DNA from: JBKDZL01 sp047971145
Lineage (GTDB): Bacteria; Bacillota_I; Bacilli_A; Erysipelotrichales; Erysipelotrichaceae
Assembly (NCBI GenBank): GCA_047971145.1
Contig: JBKDZL010000001.1
Location: forward strand, 1-59,186
DNA length: 59,186 nucleotides
Reading direction: 5' to 3'
Positions 35,955-44,835 of the stretch are shown piece after piece. Each line of letters opens with the position of its first letter. Position 1 is the stretch's first letter. Below the pieces are notes generated by a model. That model was not told the origin of the DNA and did not search any database. It saw only the letters and a program-made list of their open reading frames with translations. Both the position numbers and the translations under genes were made by a program.

Positions 35955-36887
35955 ATGAAAAAAGTTGTAGTAATTGGTGGTGGAACTGGACAATCTATTA
36001 TGTTAAGGGCAGTTAAAAATATTTGCGATATTGATTTAACAACTATTGTTACAGTAGCAGATGATGGTGGATCAACTGGCCGTTTAAGAGAAATATTTGA
36101 CTTTCCAGCAGTGGGTGATATTAGAAGCTTAATGATTGCCTTATCTGAGGATGAAAATCTCTTAGCAGATTTAATGGCTTATCGTTTTGATGATTCTACA
36201 CAGGAGCTATCAGGGCATAATTTAGGTAATTTAATTTTGGCAGCATTAATTAATAATAGTCACAGCTTCTTAGAAGCAGTGAATCAAATGTCACATTTTT
36301 TAAAGGTTAAGGGCGAAATAGTTCCCTCTACTGGTTTTAAAGTAATCTTGTGTGCTAAAATGTTAGATGGTGAAATTGTGGAGGGTGAGCATAATATTAC
36401 AGACTATCAAGGCTCAATAGAGAGAGTTTTTTATAAAGATCGAGTTTATGCTAATCCTTTAGCTCTAAAGTCCATTGAAGATGCTGATTATATTATTTTT
36501 AGTATTGGATCACTTTATACCAGTATTTTACCTAATGTTATTATTGAGGATATTAAACTAGCTATTGGGAAAACTCAAGCTAAAAAAATATATTTTTGTA
36601 ATGCTCTGAGTGAGTTGGGTGAAACCACTAATTATCCACGTGAGGATCACGTACGAGTTTTGGAACAGCACTGAGATAGGGATATTGATATTGTGATTAG
36701 TGCTAATGATAAAATACCTAATGATATTAAAGTGCGATATCAGATTGAAGGTTCTAATAAAATTATTAGTGATAAAAGCTTTATTAAAGCTGAAATAATG
36801 GAAACTGATTTGTTAAGTTTTGATAATGGTGTAGTTAGACATGATATCAAGAAAGTTAAAAAAATATTAGAAAGGATATTAGATTAA
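35955..36887 (+). pseudogene. yvcK: YvcK/GlmR family protein interrupted by in-frame TGA
   Basis: YvcK/GlmR binds UDP-GlcNAc and controls carbon flow into cell-wall precursors. The N-terminal part shows GGGTGQSIMLRAVK, VADDGGSTGRLRE, PAVGDIRSLMIAL and GHNLGNL. The frame is broken by TGA at 36672-36674 after DHVRVLEQH, then continues without a frameshift (DRDIDIVISANDKIPNDI...) to TAA overlapping the whiA ATG. The total of 310 codons equals a full-length family member. TTA or TGG to TGA would be a single substitution. It could be a sequencing error, a nonsense mutation or readthrough. Start ATG 35955 follows the rapZ stop by one base. Confidence 0.85.
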
Positions 36888-37825
36888 TGTCATTTACGGG
36901 CGAAGTAAAAGCAGAAATTAGTAAAAATGAGTTATTAGATTGTTGCGCCAAAGCTCAATTGGCCGGTTTAATACAATCATCAGGCTCTATTAATATCAGC
37001 AATAAAACCTTAGCACTGACAACTATCTCTCAAAATCCTACTGTCACTAAGAGAGTTTTTAGCTTAACAAAAAAATTATATGGCAGCAGTATTGATTTAT
37101 CAATGTTAAAACAAATGCGTTTTAAAAAGAATAATCAATATCAATTAACCATAAAAGAAAATGTTAAAGAAATATTGAATGATCTAGGAATTTTAAAAGA
37201 TTTTAGTATCGAATCTTTTCCCAAAAATATTTTGCGTAAGGATTGTTGCAAAAGAGCTTACTTAGCGGGTTGTTTTTTAGCTAAGGGTAGTATTAATTCG
37301 CCGATTACCACTAATTATCATTTAGAAATTGTTGCGAATGATAGTTTTCAGGCTCAAGGGATTTTAAAACTAATTAATAAATATGACTTAAAGGCGAAAA
37401 TTATCAAAAGAAGAAATCAGGAAGTTATTTATTTAAAAACTAGTGAAAAAATTGGTGATTTTTTAAGGTTAGTTGGCGCTTATGAATCCTTAATGAAATT
37501 TGAAGATATTAGAATTCAAAGAGATTTAATGAATAGTATGATTCGTTCTAATAATTGTGAAATCGCTAATGAGGTTAAAGTCTTAAAAATGGCTGATAAA
37601 CAAATACAAGATATTGAAATTATTAATCAGTCAGTCGGCTTAGATTATTTAGAAGACAAATTAAAACTTGTCGCTCAGCTAAGATTAGCTAATAGTGAGG
37701 CTTCTTTAAATGACTTAGTGCTGTTATACTATCAGAGCTATAAAGAAGAAATAAGTAAATCAGGTATTAGACACCGCTTTAATAAAATTAATAAAATAGC
37801 TGAACAATTTAAATATAAATTATAA
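36887..37825 (+). CDS. whiA: DNA-binding protein WhiA
   Basis: The 312-aa protein combines degenerate LAGLIDADG homing-endonuclease-like halves (AYLAGCFLAKGSINSP) with a C-terminal helix-turn-helix (ASLNDLVLLYYQSYKEEISKSGIRHRFNKINKIA). It influences division and chromosome segregation in Firmicutes and sporulation septation in actinobacteria. Its ATG overlaps the yvcK stop codon, so the upstream TGA might reduce its translation through lost coupling. The crh gene found here in Bacillus is absent. Confidence 0.95.
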   Translation: MSFTGEVKAEISKNELLDCCAKAQLAGLIQSSGSINISNKTLALTTISQNPTVTKRVFSLTKKLYGSSIDLSMLKQMRFKKNNQYQLTIKENVKEILNDLGILKDFSIESFPKNILRKDCCKRAYLAGCFLAKGSINSPITTNYHLEIVANDSFQAQGILKLINKYDLKAKIIKRRNQEVIYLKTSEKIGDFLRLVGAYESLMKFEDIRIQRDLMNSMIRSNNCEIANEVKVLKMADKQIQDIEIINQSVGLDYLEDKLKLVAQLRLANSEASLNDLVLLYYQSYKEEISKSGIRHRFNKINKIAEQFKYKL

Positions 37826-37853
37826 TATGTTAAAATAATAGAGGAGATGAAAG

Positions 37854-38123
37854 ATGCAACAAAGAAATTCATTATTTAGTTTTTTAATTTTTATTATCAT
37901 AATGTTTTTATTATGGCCCTTTATTAAGTGGTTTATTTTAATATTAATAGCACTTGCAATTATCGGTTATATTATGGTTAAAATTCAAAGCAATAAAATT
38001 AAGCAACAAGCAAATGATTATTATCAACAATACGAAAATAGTGCAAGTAGCACTAATAATTCTGATGATATTATAGATGTTGATTACTCTGAGAGTGAGG
38101 TTAAAAGTGATGCTGACAATTGA
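37854..38123 (+). CDS. small membrane protein of unknown function
   Basis: An 89-aa protein with an N-terminal hydrophobic region (two closely spaced helices, ~8-45), then a Gln/Asn-rich acidic tail. RBS GAGGAG precedes ATG 37854. It ends with TGA and overlaps the DUF2156 gene by 14 nt, so the two are translationally coupled. Family not recognised. Confidence 0.6.
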   Translation: MQQRNSLFSFLIFIIIMFLLWPFIKWFILILIALAIIGYIMVKIQSNKIKQQANDYYQQYENSASSTNNSDDIIDVDYSESEVKSDADN

Positions 38124-39021
38124 TCAGTGTAAAATCTTAGATATTAGTGATCAAGAGTTAATTAATCAATATTTACTTAAAACTAATTACCCTGGTAGTC
38201 GTAATAATTTTTTAAACCTTTATATGTATCAAGATTGGACAGTGGTAGTATACACTGTGATAGATGATATTTTATTATTGTTTTATTTATTGGATGATGG
38301 AATTTATTCTTTAAAACCTCTATGTGATAAAAAGGATTTGATTATAGCTTATAGTTATGTTGATGAAATATTTGAGAATTCTAATTTACCTAAGCTTTAT
38401 ACAACTTATGATGAAGAGTTAGCTGATTATTTAGCTAGTACTAGAGAAAATTTAATTAAAAAAGCTTATCGTGAGTATGGCGATTACTTATACGATTTAG
38501 AAAAATTTAAAACTTTTTCTGGAAAAAAATTGCAGAAAAAACGTAATCATTTAAATGCATTTTATAAATTATATGATTATCAATTTGTTGAAATCACTAA
38601 TCAAAATGTTGAGCTAGTCAAAGCTTTTTTAAAAACATGGCATAGTGATGATACTGATGATTTCATTGAACAAGAAATAATCGCTAATAATAGAGCACTT
38701 GATTCTATTGAAGAGTTAGATGTTTATAGTGGTTGTATTATTATTGATAATAAAGTACAGGGTTTTATCATTGGCTCAAGGCAGGGTGCTAATACCTTGC
38801 AAATTAACATTGAAAAAGCTAATGATAGTTATCGAGGAATTTATCAAGCCCTCTTAAAAGAATTAGTGATAAAACATGGTGAGGATTTTACTTATTTAAA
38901 TAGGGAGGAAGATATGGGAATAGAAACACTAAGAAAGTCGAAATTAGCGTATCATCCTTGTAAAATTTTATTGAGTTATAGAATATGTGCTGAGGAACTA
39001 CATGAACTTCTTAATTGGTAA
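38110..39021 (+). CDS. DUF2156 (LPG synthase C-terminal-like) protein
   Basis: The 303-aa soluble protein resembles the C-terminal acyltransferase-like half of phosphatidylglycerol lysyltransferase: FSGKKLQKKRNHLNAF and NREEDMGIETLRKSKLAYHPCKILLSY are its two hallmark blocks. It lacks the membrane flippase half, so it may transfer an amino acid or acyl group to an unknown acceptor. ATG 38110 is chosen because the upstream frame overlaps the preceding gene without an RBS. Confidence 0.85.
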   Translation: MLTIDQCKILDISDQELINQYLLKTNYPGSRNNFLNLYMYQDWTVVVYTVIDDILLLFYLLDDGIYSLKPLCDKKDLIIAYSYVDEIFENSNLPKLYTTYDEELADYLASTRENLIKKAYREYGDYLYDLEKFKTFSGKKLQKKRNHLNAFYKLYDYQFVEITNQNVELVKAFLKTWHSDDTDDFIEQEIIANNRALDSIEELDVYSGCIIIDNKVQGFIIGSRQGANTLQINIEKANDSYRGIYQALLKELVIKHGEDFTYLNREEDMGIETLRKSKLAYHPCKILLSYRICAEELHELLNW

Positions 39022-39916
39022 TCATCAAGATAAAAAGAAAATATATCAATATTGGAAAGAAATATTTAAGCATGATGATGGTGGTCATATTGATTTTTAT
39101 TTTAATAATGGTTATGATTCAACAACTAATTATTTGATCAAAGATGATAAAAATATTGCAAGTAGTTTAAATGTTGCCAAAGGTAATTTAGATTTAAATG
39201 GCTATTTAATTAGATATTCGTTTATTTTAGGAGTTTTTACTACTACTGGCTATCGTAATCTGGGTTATATGGATCAATTAATGAAAAAAACTTTAGCACT
39301 TTTAGAGCGTCAAGATTTAGTTAGTATTCTTCAAGCTTATAATGTTGACTTATATAAAAAGTATGGCTTTGAACCTTTTTTGTATACTAAAGAAATCCTT
39401 TTGGATTTAAAAGCTCTAGAACTTGTTGATTATTCCATGGTGCGCTTAGATGTTAGAAATCAAGAATTTTTGAAATTATATAATCTATTTACTAGTCATT
39501 TTAGTGGCTTTAAAATTAGAGATTATCAATATTACTTACGTAAACAGAATTTAAATCAAGACTGTGGTATTAGAACTGCACTAGTAGTATCAGATGATGA
39601 TAATGTATTGGGTTATATGTACTTTAAAGTTAATAAAGATTTAGTTATCGTTGAAGAAATCATTTATAGCTCAGCTTTAGTGTATGCACAATTAATTAGT
39701 TACTTATCTGTGCATGATCGCCCAGTTTTAGTTAAGGTTAGTGAATTTGAGGGGGTGGAGCGAATCTATCAGGGAGAAGTTAGCAAAATTTGTGACACCT
39801 TAATTCGAGTAAATGATTATCATTTACTAAGCAAACTATTGAATGCCGATATTAAAAATGTTAAGGAGTTAAGAGCAAGCATTACTAAGCCTATTTATTT
39901 TAAAGAATTTGAGTAG
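39002..39916 (+). CDS. GNAT family acetyltransferase
   Basis: The 304-aa protein has an N-terminal GNAT domain with the acetyl-CoA loop VFTTTGYRNLGYMDQLMKKTL, and a second GNAT-like half plus C-terminal domain as in Eis-type enzymes. The substrate is unknown. GAGGA lies 7 nt before ATG 39002, within the end of the DUF2156 gene (20-nt overlap). Both may modify the same target. Confidence 0.8.
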   Translation: MNFLIGNHQDKKKIYQYWKEIFKHDDGGHIDFYFNNGYDSTTNYLIKDDKNIASSLNVAKGNLDLNGYLIRYSFILGVFTTTGYRNLGYMDQLMKKTLALLERQDLVSILQAYNVDLYKKYGFEPFLYTKEILLDLKALELVDYSMVRLDVRNQEFLKLYNLFTSHFSGFKIRDYQYYLRKQNLNQDCGIRTALVVSDDDNVLGYMYFKVNKDLVIVEEIIYSSALVYAQLISYLSVHDRPVLVKVSEFEGVERIYQGEVSKICDTLIRVNDYHLLSKLLNADIKNVKELRASITKPIYFKEFE

Positions 39917-39949
39917 TTTTCATTAAATGAAAGAAATATCATTGTGGTG

Positions 39950-39978
39950 TTTACATTACTTTCATAATTTGTTAATAT
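39950..39978 (+). promoter_or_regulatory. promoter giving a leaderless mRNA
   Basis: TTTACA (39950-39955), 17-bp spacer, extended -10 TGTTAATAT (TAATAT 39973-39978). Start expected at 39985-39986, the A of ATG 39986. Confidence 0.65.
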
Positions 39979-39985
39979 TTATTAT

Positions 39986-40381
39986 ATGGTTAATAAAAAA
40001 GAAATAGAAAACAATGCTTTATTTTGGCAAAAAATTGATAGTTTATTTTTAGCTTCAAAAGTAATTATAGATCGACCTAAAGGCAGCAGTCATCCTGTTT
40101 ATAATCAAATGGTATATCCAGTGGATTATGGTTATCTGCAAGATACCTTTTCGATGGATCATGATGGAATTGATGTTTTCGTTGGTAGTAGTAAGCCACA
40201 TTTGATTGATACTATTGCTTTAGCTGCTGATATTTTGAAAAAAGATATTGAAGTTAAAATTTTTTATGGTTGTACTAGTCAAGAGGAAGATGAAATTTTG
40301 ACATTTTTAAACAATAGTTCATTTCAAAAAACTATTTTAGTTCGACGTGGTGATAGTGTACCAGAGTGGGCAAATGACTAA
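39986..40381 (+). CDS. inorganic pyrophosphatase-like protein, short form
   Basis: A 131-aa protein with family I pyrophosphatase features: IIDRPKGSSHPVYNQMVYPVDYGYLQDT resembles the substrate-binding segment and DGIDVFVG the metal-binding D-x-x-D segment. It is shorter than the usual ~175 aa and lacks the C-terminal part, so activity is uncertain. It has no RBS, and the promoter suggests a leaderless message. Confidence 0.75.
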   Translation: MVNKKEIENNALFWQKIDSLFLASKVIIDRPKGSSHPVYNQMVYPVDYGYLQDTFSMDHDGIDVFVGSSKPHLIDTIALAADILKKDIEVKIFYGCTSQEEDEILTFLNNSSFQKTILVRRGDSVPEWAND

Positions 40382-40443
40382 GATGGTTTTAATGATTTAG
40401 CAATTTATTTATTTTTACAGTTTTATCAAAACATAACAATCAC

Positions 40444-40476
40444 ACCAGCAGAACTATGCTGGTTTTGATTTTTATT
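40444..40476 (+). terminator. terminator after the pyrophosphatase-like gene
   Basis: ACCAGCA (40444-40450) pairs with TGCTGGT (40457-40463), loop GAACTA, followed by TTTGATTTTT. Confidence 0.8.
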
Positions 40477-40484
40477 GTTATTTT

Positions 40485-40559
40485 TGGTATAATATGGTTA
40501 ATTCATTTAAGAAATTCATGCTAAGAGTATTGTATATTTTTTTTATGTGATGATAAAAT
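40485..40559 (+). promoter_or_regulatory. tandem promoters of the compatible-solute transporter
   Basis: P1 is an extended -10 TGGTATAAT (40485-40493). P2 has TTGTAT (40530-40535), 18-bp spacer and TGATAAAAT (TAAAAT 40554-40559). The P1 leader is about 95 nt. Two start sites suit a gene set with more than one level of expression, for example under osmotic stress. Confidence 0.5.
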
Positions 40560-40595
40560 TGTTTTTTATATGTGAAGAAAAGGGAGGTAGTGTGA

Positions 40596-41714
40596 GTGAT
40601 AGAATTTAAAAATGTAATTAAAAAATATGGAAAAAGACAAATTCTAAAAGGAATAAACTTTGAAATAAATGAGGGTGAATTTGTGGTTTTGATAGGTCCT
40701 TCAGGTTGTGGTAAAACTACTACCTTAAAATCGATTAACCGCTTGATTGAGCCTGATGGTGGTCAGATTTTTGTTGATGGCCGAGATACTAGTAAGGTAG
40801 ATAAGGTGAAATTGCGTCGAGGAATTGGCTATGTTATTCAACAAATAGGATTATTTCCTCATATGAGTGTGGAAGATAATATCTTAGTGGTTCCAAGATT
40901 GCTTAAATTTGACAAGGAAAAATGTCGAACTATCGTTAGAGATTTGTTGGAACTTGTAGATATGGAGTATGATATTTATGCCAAAAAGTACCCTCATGAA
41001 ATGTCAGGGGGCCAACAACAGCGAATCGGAGTTTTAAGAGCATTGGCAGGACAGCCAGATATTATTTTGATGGATGAGCCCTTTGGTGCACTAGATCCGA
41101 TGACTAGAACTAGCTTACAAAAAGAAATGAAGAGAATTCAAAGAAAGCTAAATAAGACAGTTATTTTTGTAACTCATGATATGGATGAAGCTTTAAAATT
41201 GGCAGATAAAATAATCTTCATGGAAGAGGGTGAAATAGCTCAAATTGCGACACCTGATGAAATTTTAAAAAATCCAGCTACGGAAATGATTAAAGAATTT
41301 ATGGGCTCACGCATTGAGAATGTGGTATCTAATGAATTGTATGTTAAAGATGTTTTAAGAAAATCAGTCTTTACAACAGGTCGAGATACTCTTGTCAATG
41401 AGGCAATTAGAGCTATGGATACCAACAATATTGATTCTTTAGTAGTAACTACTGGTGATAATAGATTTATTGGTGTAGTGGATATTGATAAATTATTAGC
41501 TAATGGAGTAAAGCCTAGTGAAACTATTGAAAAATATTTAGATGATGATGTTTATTGTGCAAGTATTGAGGATGAAGCTAAACTATGTTTTGATAAGTTA
41601 TTGCACTCTGGCAGAAGCTATGTCATAGTTTTAGAAGATAACAAAGTTGCGGGTATTGTTACAAAAACTACGATGGTTAAAGCTTTAGCTAAAGCTATGT
41701 GGAGTGAAGAATAA
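40596..41714 (+). CDS. opuCA: glycine betaine/carnitine/choline ABC ATPase with CBS domains
   Basis: The 372-aa ATPase has Walker A GPSGCGKTT, signature MSGGQQQRIG, Walker B IILMDEPFGALDP and H-loop VTHDMDEA. Two C-terminal CBS domains (~245-370) sense ionic strength in OpuA/OpuC-type transporters. GTG start with GGGAGG upstream. The stop overlaps the first permease ATG by one base. Confidence 0.9.
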   Translation: MIEFKNVIKKYGKRQILKGINFEINEGEFVVLIGPSGCGKTTTLKSINRLIEPDGGQIFVDGRDTSKVDKVKLRRGIGYVIQQIGLFPHMSVEDNILVVPRLLKFDKEKCRTIVRDLLELVDMEYDIYAKKYPHEMSGGQQQRIGVLRALAGQPDIILMDEPFGALDPMTRTSLQKEMKRIQRKLNKTVIFVTHDMDEALKLADKIIFMEEGEIAQIATPDEILKNPATEMIKEFMGSRIENVVSNELYVKDVLRKSVFTTGRDTLVNEAIRAMDTNNIDSLVVTTGDNRFIGVVDIDKLLANGVKPSETIEKYLDDDVYCASIEDEAKLCFDKLLHSGRSYVIVLEDNKVAGIVTKTTMVKALAKAMWSEE

Positions 41715-42349
41715 TGAGTAATATTGTTAGTTTTTTTGAGAATTATGGCGATAAATTATTAACTGCCACCCTACAACATTTAATGTATGTGTTAGTCTCT
41801 GTGAGTATCGCCTTTGTTGTTGCGCTGGTTTTGGGTATTATTTTATCGAGATTTCAAAAGGCAGCTAAAGTAATAGTGGTTTTTTTATCAACATTACAAA
41901 CCATACCTGGTATTGTTTTTATGGGAGTTTTATTTATTTACTTAGGTATGCAGCCTTTAACAGTAGTAATTGCCTTAACTACTTATGCTATTTTCCCAAT
42001 TTTAAAAAATACTTTTGTGGGTATTCAAGAAGTGCCATACAAGTATAAGGAAGCAGCAAAAGGTTGTGGTATGTCAGAATTACAAATTTTAATTAAGGTT
42101 GAATTACCCCTAGCTCTACCAGCAATTTTAACTGGTTTGAAAATGGCTACTATCTATACAGTCTCTTGGGCAGTTTTGGCTGCGATGATTGGTCAGGGTG
42201 GACTGGGTGATTTGATTTATATGGGTATTGAGAGTAATAGACAAATCATTATTTTAGGTGGTGCTATACCATCGGCACTACTAGCTTTATTTTTAGGATG
42301 GCTTATTGATAAATTAATTAAAAAGTGTGAAGTTAAGGGGGTAAGATAA
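41714..42349 (+). CDS. opuCB: compatible-solute ABC permease
   Basis: The 211-aa permease has 5-6 helices and the EAA loop YKEAAKGCGMSELQILIKVELPLALPAILTG. It pairs with the next permease to form the channel. It is translationally coupled to the ATPase gene. Confidence 0.88.
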   Translation: MSNIVSFFENYGDKLLTATLQHLMYVLVSVSIAFVVALVLGIILSRFQKAAKVIVVFLSTLQTIPGIVFMGVLFIYLGMQPLTVVIALTTYAIFPILKNTFVGIQEVPYKYKEAAKGCGMSELQILIKVELPLALPAILTGLKMATIYTVSWAVLAAMIGQGGLGDLIYMGIESNRQIIILGGAIPSALLALFLGWLIDKLIKKCEVKGVR

Positions 42350-42943
42350 ATGAATTTCAATATGGTTTTGGATCACATGTTTATTGTTTTTATTGCCCTA
42401 GTATTTACTGTATTGGTCGGAGTGCCTTTAGGAATATTAATTTATTTTTATCCTAAAACTAAAAAAGTTATTTTAAAAATCGTGGATATTTTCCAAACTG
42501 TGCCTGCTTTAGCTCTTTTAGGTATTATTATGATTTTTTTAGGAGCAGGTAAGCCGACTGTTGTAACTGGTTTAGTATTGTATTCTTTATTACCGGTGGT
42601 AAATAATACTTATTTAGGGTTAGCTAGTGTAAATGAGGGTGTTAAAGATGCGGCTAAAGGGATGGGTATGAGTGCTTTTCAAAGGTTAATTAAAGTTGAA
42701 TTACCAATTGCCTTTCCTTTGATTTTTACTGGATTAAGAATTGCGATTATAACTTCTATTGGTACTGCAGTATTTGCAGCCTATGTCGGTGGTGGTGGCT
42801 TAGGAGAAGTTATTAGGAATGCGATTAGAGTAAGTAATATGGAATTAATATTACAAAGTACTTTGGTTTTAATGGCTATGGCAATTGGTTTGGATTTAAT
42901 TTTAGGGTTTATTGAAAGTAAGTTGAATAAAAAGACAACTTAA
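42350..42943 (+). CDS. opuCD: compatible-solute ABC permease
   Basis: The 197-aa second permease has the EAA loop VKDAAKGMGMSAFQRLIKVELPIAFPLIFTG. Its ATG follows the preceding stop codon directly, with GGGGG upstream as RBS. Confidence 0.88.
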   Translation: MNFNMVLDHMFIVFIALVFTVLVGVPLGILIYFYPKTKKVILKIVDIFQTVPALALLGIIMIFLGAGKPTVVTGLVLYSLLPVVNNTYLGLASVNEGVKDAAKGMGMSAFQRLIKVELPIAFPLIFTGLRIAIITSIGTAVFAAYVGGGGLGEVIRNAIRVSNMELILQSTLVLMAMAIGLDLILGFIESKLNKKTT

Positions 42944-42955
42944 AAGGAGAAAATT

Positions 42956-43861
42956 ATGAAAAAAATATTTAAAAGTATGGTGGTTTTGCTGGTGTTAGTT
43001 GGACTTGTTGGTTGTGGTGATGATGCTAATACCTTAAGAATTTATGGTGGAGATTTTACTGAGCCAAATATTATTTATAGCATGGTAGAGCAGTTAGTAG
43101 AAGCTGAAACTGATTTAGAAGTAAAAATTGAGAATCAAATGACTCAAGTTAATAGCTTTAATGAGCTAATTAGTGGAAATGTTTTGTTGATGAGTAGTTA
43201 TGATGGTACATTATTAACAACTTTTTTACAAAAGGATGAGGCTGATGTTCCAGAGGGTACTAGTCTTTTTGATTATGCTAATGAGCTCGCAACTCAAGAG
43301 TATAATGTTAGCTTATTTGGGAAAATAGGTATTAATAATACTTATGCCTTGGCAGTGCGTCAAGATATTGCCGATAAGTATAACTTGGAAACTATTTCTG
43401 ATTTAGCAGCAGTGGCTGGTGAGCTAAATTTTGGTGCTGAACATGGATTCTTTACTGAGGAGGGTAGTATGAAATTTAAACCCTTTACGGAGTTCTATGG
43501 TTTGAATTTTGCTTCGGATGTGGGTGTAGATTTAGGTTTAAAGTATTCTGCAGTTGAGCAAGGACAATTTGATGTAGTAGTGGTTTATGCTACTGATGGT
43601 TTAAATAGAAAAGCTAATCTATTTATTTTAGAAGATGATAAGTCTTATTTTCCGGAATATAATGCTTCATTATTGATTTCTAATGATTTGTTTGAAAAGT
43701 ATGCTGAAAGCGCACCTAATTTAGAGGAAGTACTGGCTAAATTGAATGATAGTATAAGTGATGAAAATATGATTGATATGACTTATGCTGTTGATGTTGA
43801 GGGGAAAGTTATTGAAGATGTTGCCCGTGAATTTTTAGTTAATAACGGTTTATTAGATTAA
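42956..43861 (+). CDS. opuCC: compatible-solute-binding lipoprotein
   Basis: The 301-aa precursor has a lipoprotein signal (VLLVLVGLVGCG, lipobox VGC) and a type II periplasmic-binding fold similar to OpuCC/ProX (YGGDFTEPNIIYSMVEQLVEAETDLEVKI; GLKYSAVEQGQFDVVVVYATDG). The ligand is likely glycine betaine, carnitine or choline; the exact one is not readable. Confidence 0.88.
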   Translation: MKKIFKSMVVLLVLVGLVGCGDDANTLRIYGGDFTEPNIIYSMVEQLVEAETDLEVKIENQMTQVNSFNELISGNVLLMSSYDGTLLTTFLQKDEADVPEGTSLFDYANELATQEYNVSLFGKIGINNTYALAVRQDIADKYNLETISDLAAVAGELNFGAEHGFFTEEGSMKFKPFTEFYGLNFASDVGVDLGLKYSAVEQGQFDVVVVYATDGLNRKANLFILEDDKSYFPEYNASLLISNDLFEKYAESAPNLEEVLAKLNDSISDENMIDMTYAVDVEGKVIEDVAREFLVNNGLLD

Positions 43862-43882
43862 TTGCTTTTAGTTTATAATGAT

Positions 43883-43917
43883 AAGGATTAGCCAAAGTGC
43901 TAATCCTTTCTTTTTTG
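43883..43917 (+). terminator. terminator after the compatible-solute operon
   Basis: AAGGATTAG (43883-43891) and CTAATCCTT (43900-43908) form a perfect stem, followed by TCTTTTTT. Confidence 0.88.
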
Positions 43918-43927
43918 TTATATTTAA

Positions 43928-43936
43928 TGTTATACT
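43928..43936 (+). promoter_or_regulatory. extended -10, near-leaderless
   Basis: TGTTATACT (43928-43936) puts the start near 43943, 6 nt before ATG 43949. Confidence 0.5.
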
Positions 43937-43948
43937 AGATAAGTAATT

Positions 43949-44779
43949 ATGAAGAAAAAAAGACTTGGATTTATTATGGATAAAAGAACTAATATTATTA
44001 ATGTTGGTTTAGTAGTATTTTTAGTTTTAGGCGGAATTTTTGTTGCGATGAAACTATCATATTTTAATGATGGTTTAATTTATCAAGCAGTACAGGATAG
44101 CGATTATGTCGAGGCAGTTATTGCTGAGGTAATTAATGATAGTCAATCAGTTTTGAATTATTATGATTTGGATGATTCAATTATCAATGAGGCTCTTGAT
44201 ACACCAGAGTATCGAGATGAAATTGCTGGTTATTTGGTTTATTATCTTGATGGTATTAATACAAATTTGAATAATTATTTTTATAAGGAAAATCTGCATA
44301 ATATTCTGAGTGAGCAATTTCAGAATGTTGAAAATAGTGAAGTTTTGGTTAATAATATGCTGGCAAGTTTACTAGCTAGTTATGATGATCCTTTAACTAA
44401 TAGTACTGTGGTAAATTATCTTCAAGATATGCATGCTCTAAGTGGAGCTATTAGTATTGTGGTACTTTGGTTAATTTTTATGGCTGTGGTTTTTGCTTTG
44501 TATATTATTGGTAGTTATCGTCTTAATGGTTTTTTACAAGTAGGTAAGACTTTTATGGTGGGAGCAGTTTTGTTGTTTTTTATGGCCTTTATACCAATTC
44601 CTAGAATTCTATATATAAATGATACTTTCACAGTTTTATTACAAGCGTTGCATGTTTATTATCAATCGATAATTTTTGTCTTAGCATTAGTCTGTGTTTT
44701 TGCTTTCCTTTTTGCTTATGGAATCATGTATACTAAGAAATCTTATTTAAAAATAAGAGAAAAAGAACTGAGAATGTAA
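43949..44779 (+). CDS. membrane protein with large extracytoplasmic domain, unknown
   Basis: A 276-aa protein with one N-terminal helix (~15-35), an acidic domain of about 130 residues, and three or four helices in the C-terminal half. The layout resembles DUF1461-type integral membrane proteins, but I cannot confirm a family. It is alone between a terminator and the ftsA promoter. No RBS; a near-leaderless start is likely. A second ATG at 43976 is an alternative. Confidence 0.6.
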   Translation: MKKKRLGFIMDKRTNIINVGLVVFLVLGGIFVAMKLSYFNDGLIYQAVQDSDYVEAVIAEVINDSQSVLNYYDLDDSIINEALDTPEYRDEIAGYLVYYLDGINTNLNNYFYKENLHNILSEQFQNVENSEVLVNNMLASLLASYDDPLTNSTVVNYLQDMHALSGAISIVVLWLIFMAVVFALYIIGSYRLNGFLQVGKTFMVGAVLLFFMAFIPIPRILYINDTFTVLLQALHVYYQSIIFVLALVCVFAFLFAYGIMYTKKSYLKIREKELRM

Positions 44780-44816
44780 AAAATAAAAGACATTTACATT
44801 AATGTTTGATATAATA

Positions 44817-44825
44817 GGAATAATT
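44817..44825 (+). promoter_or_regulatory. extended -10 promoter of ftsA-ftsZ
   Basis: TGATATAAT (44817-44825), with only a weak AAGACA -35 (44797-44802). RBS GGAGG lies before GTG 44836, so the leader is about 5-10 nt. Confidence 0.6.
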
Positions 44826-44835
44826 GGAGGTAGAA

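Noticed and set aside
36693..36887. Separate 64-aa gene starting at GTG 36693
   Set aside because: It is in frame with yvcK and encodes its normal C-terminus; no RBS is present.
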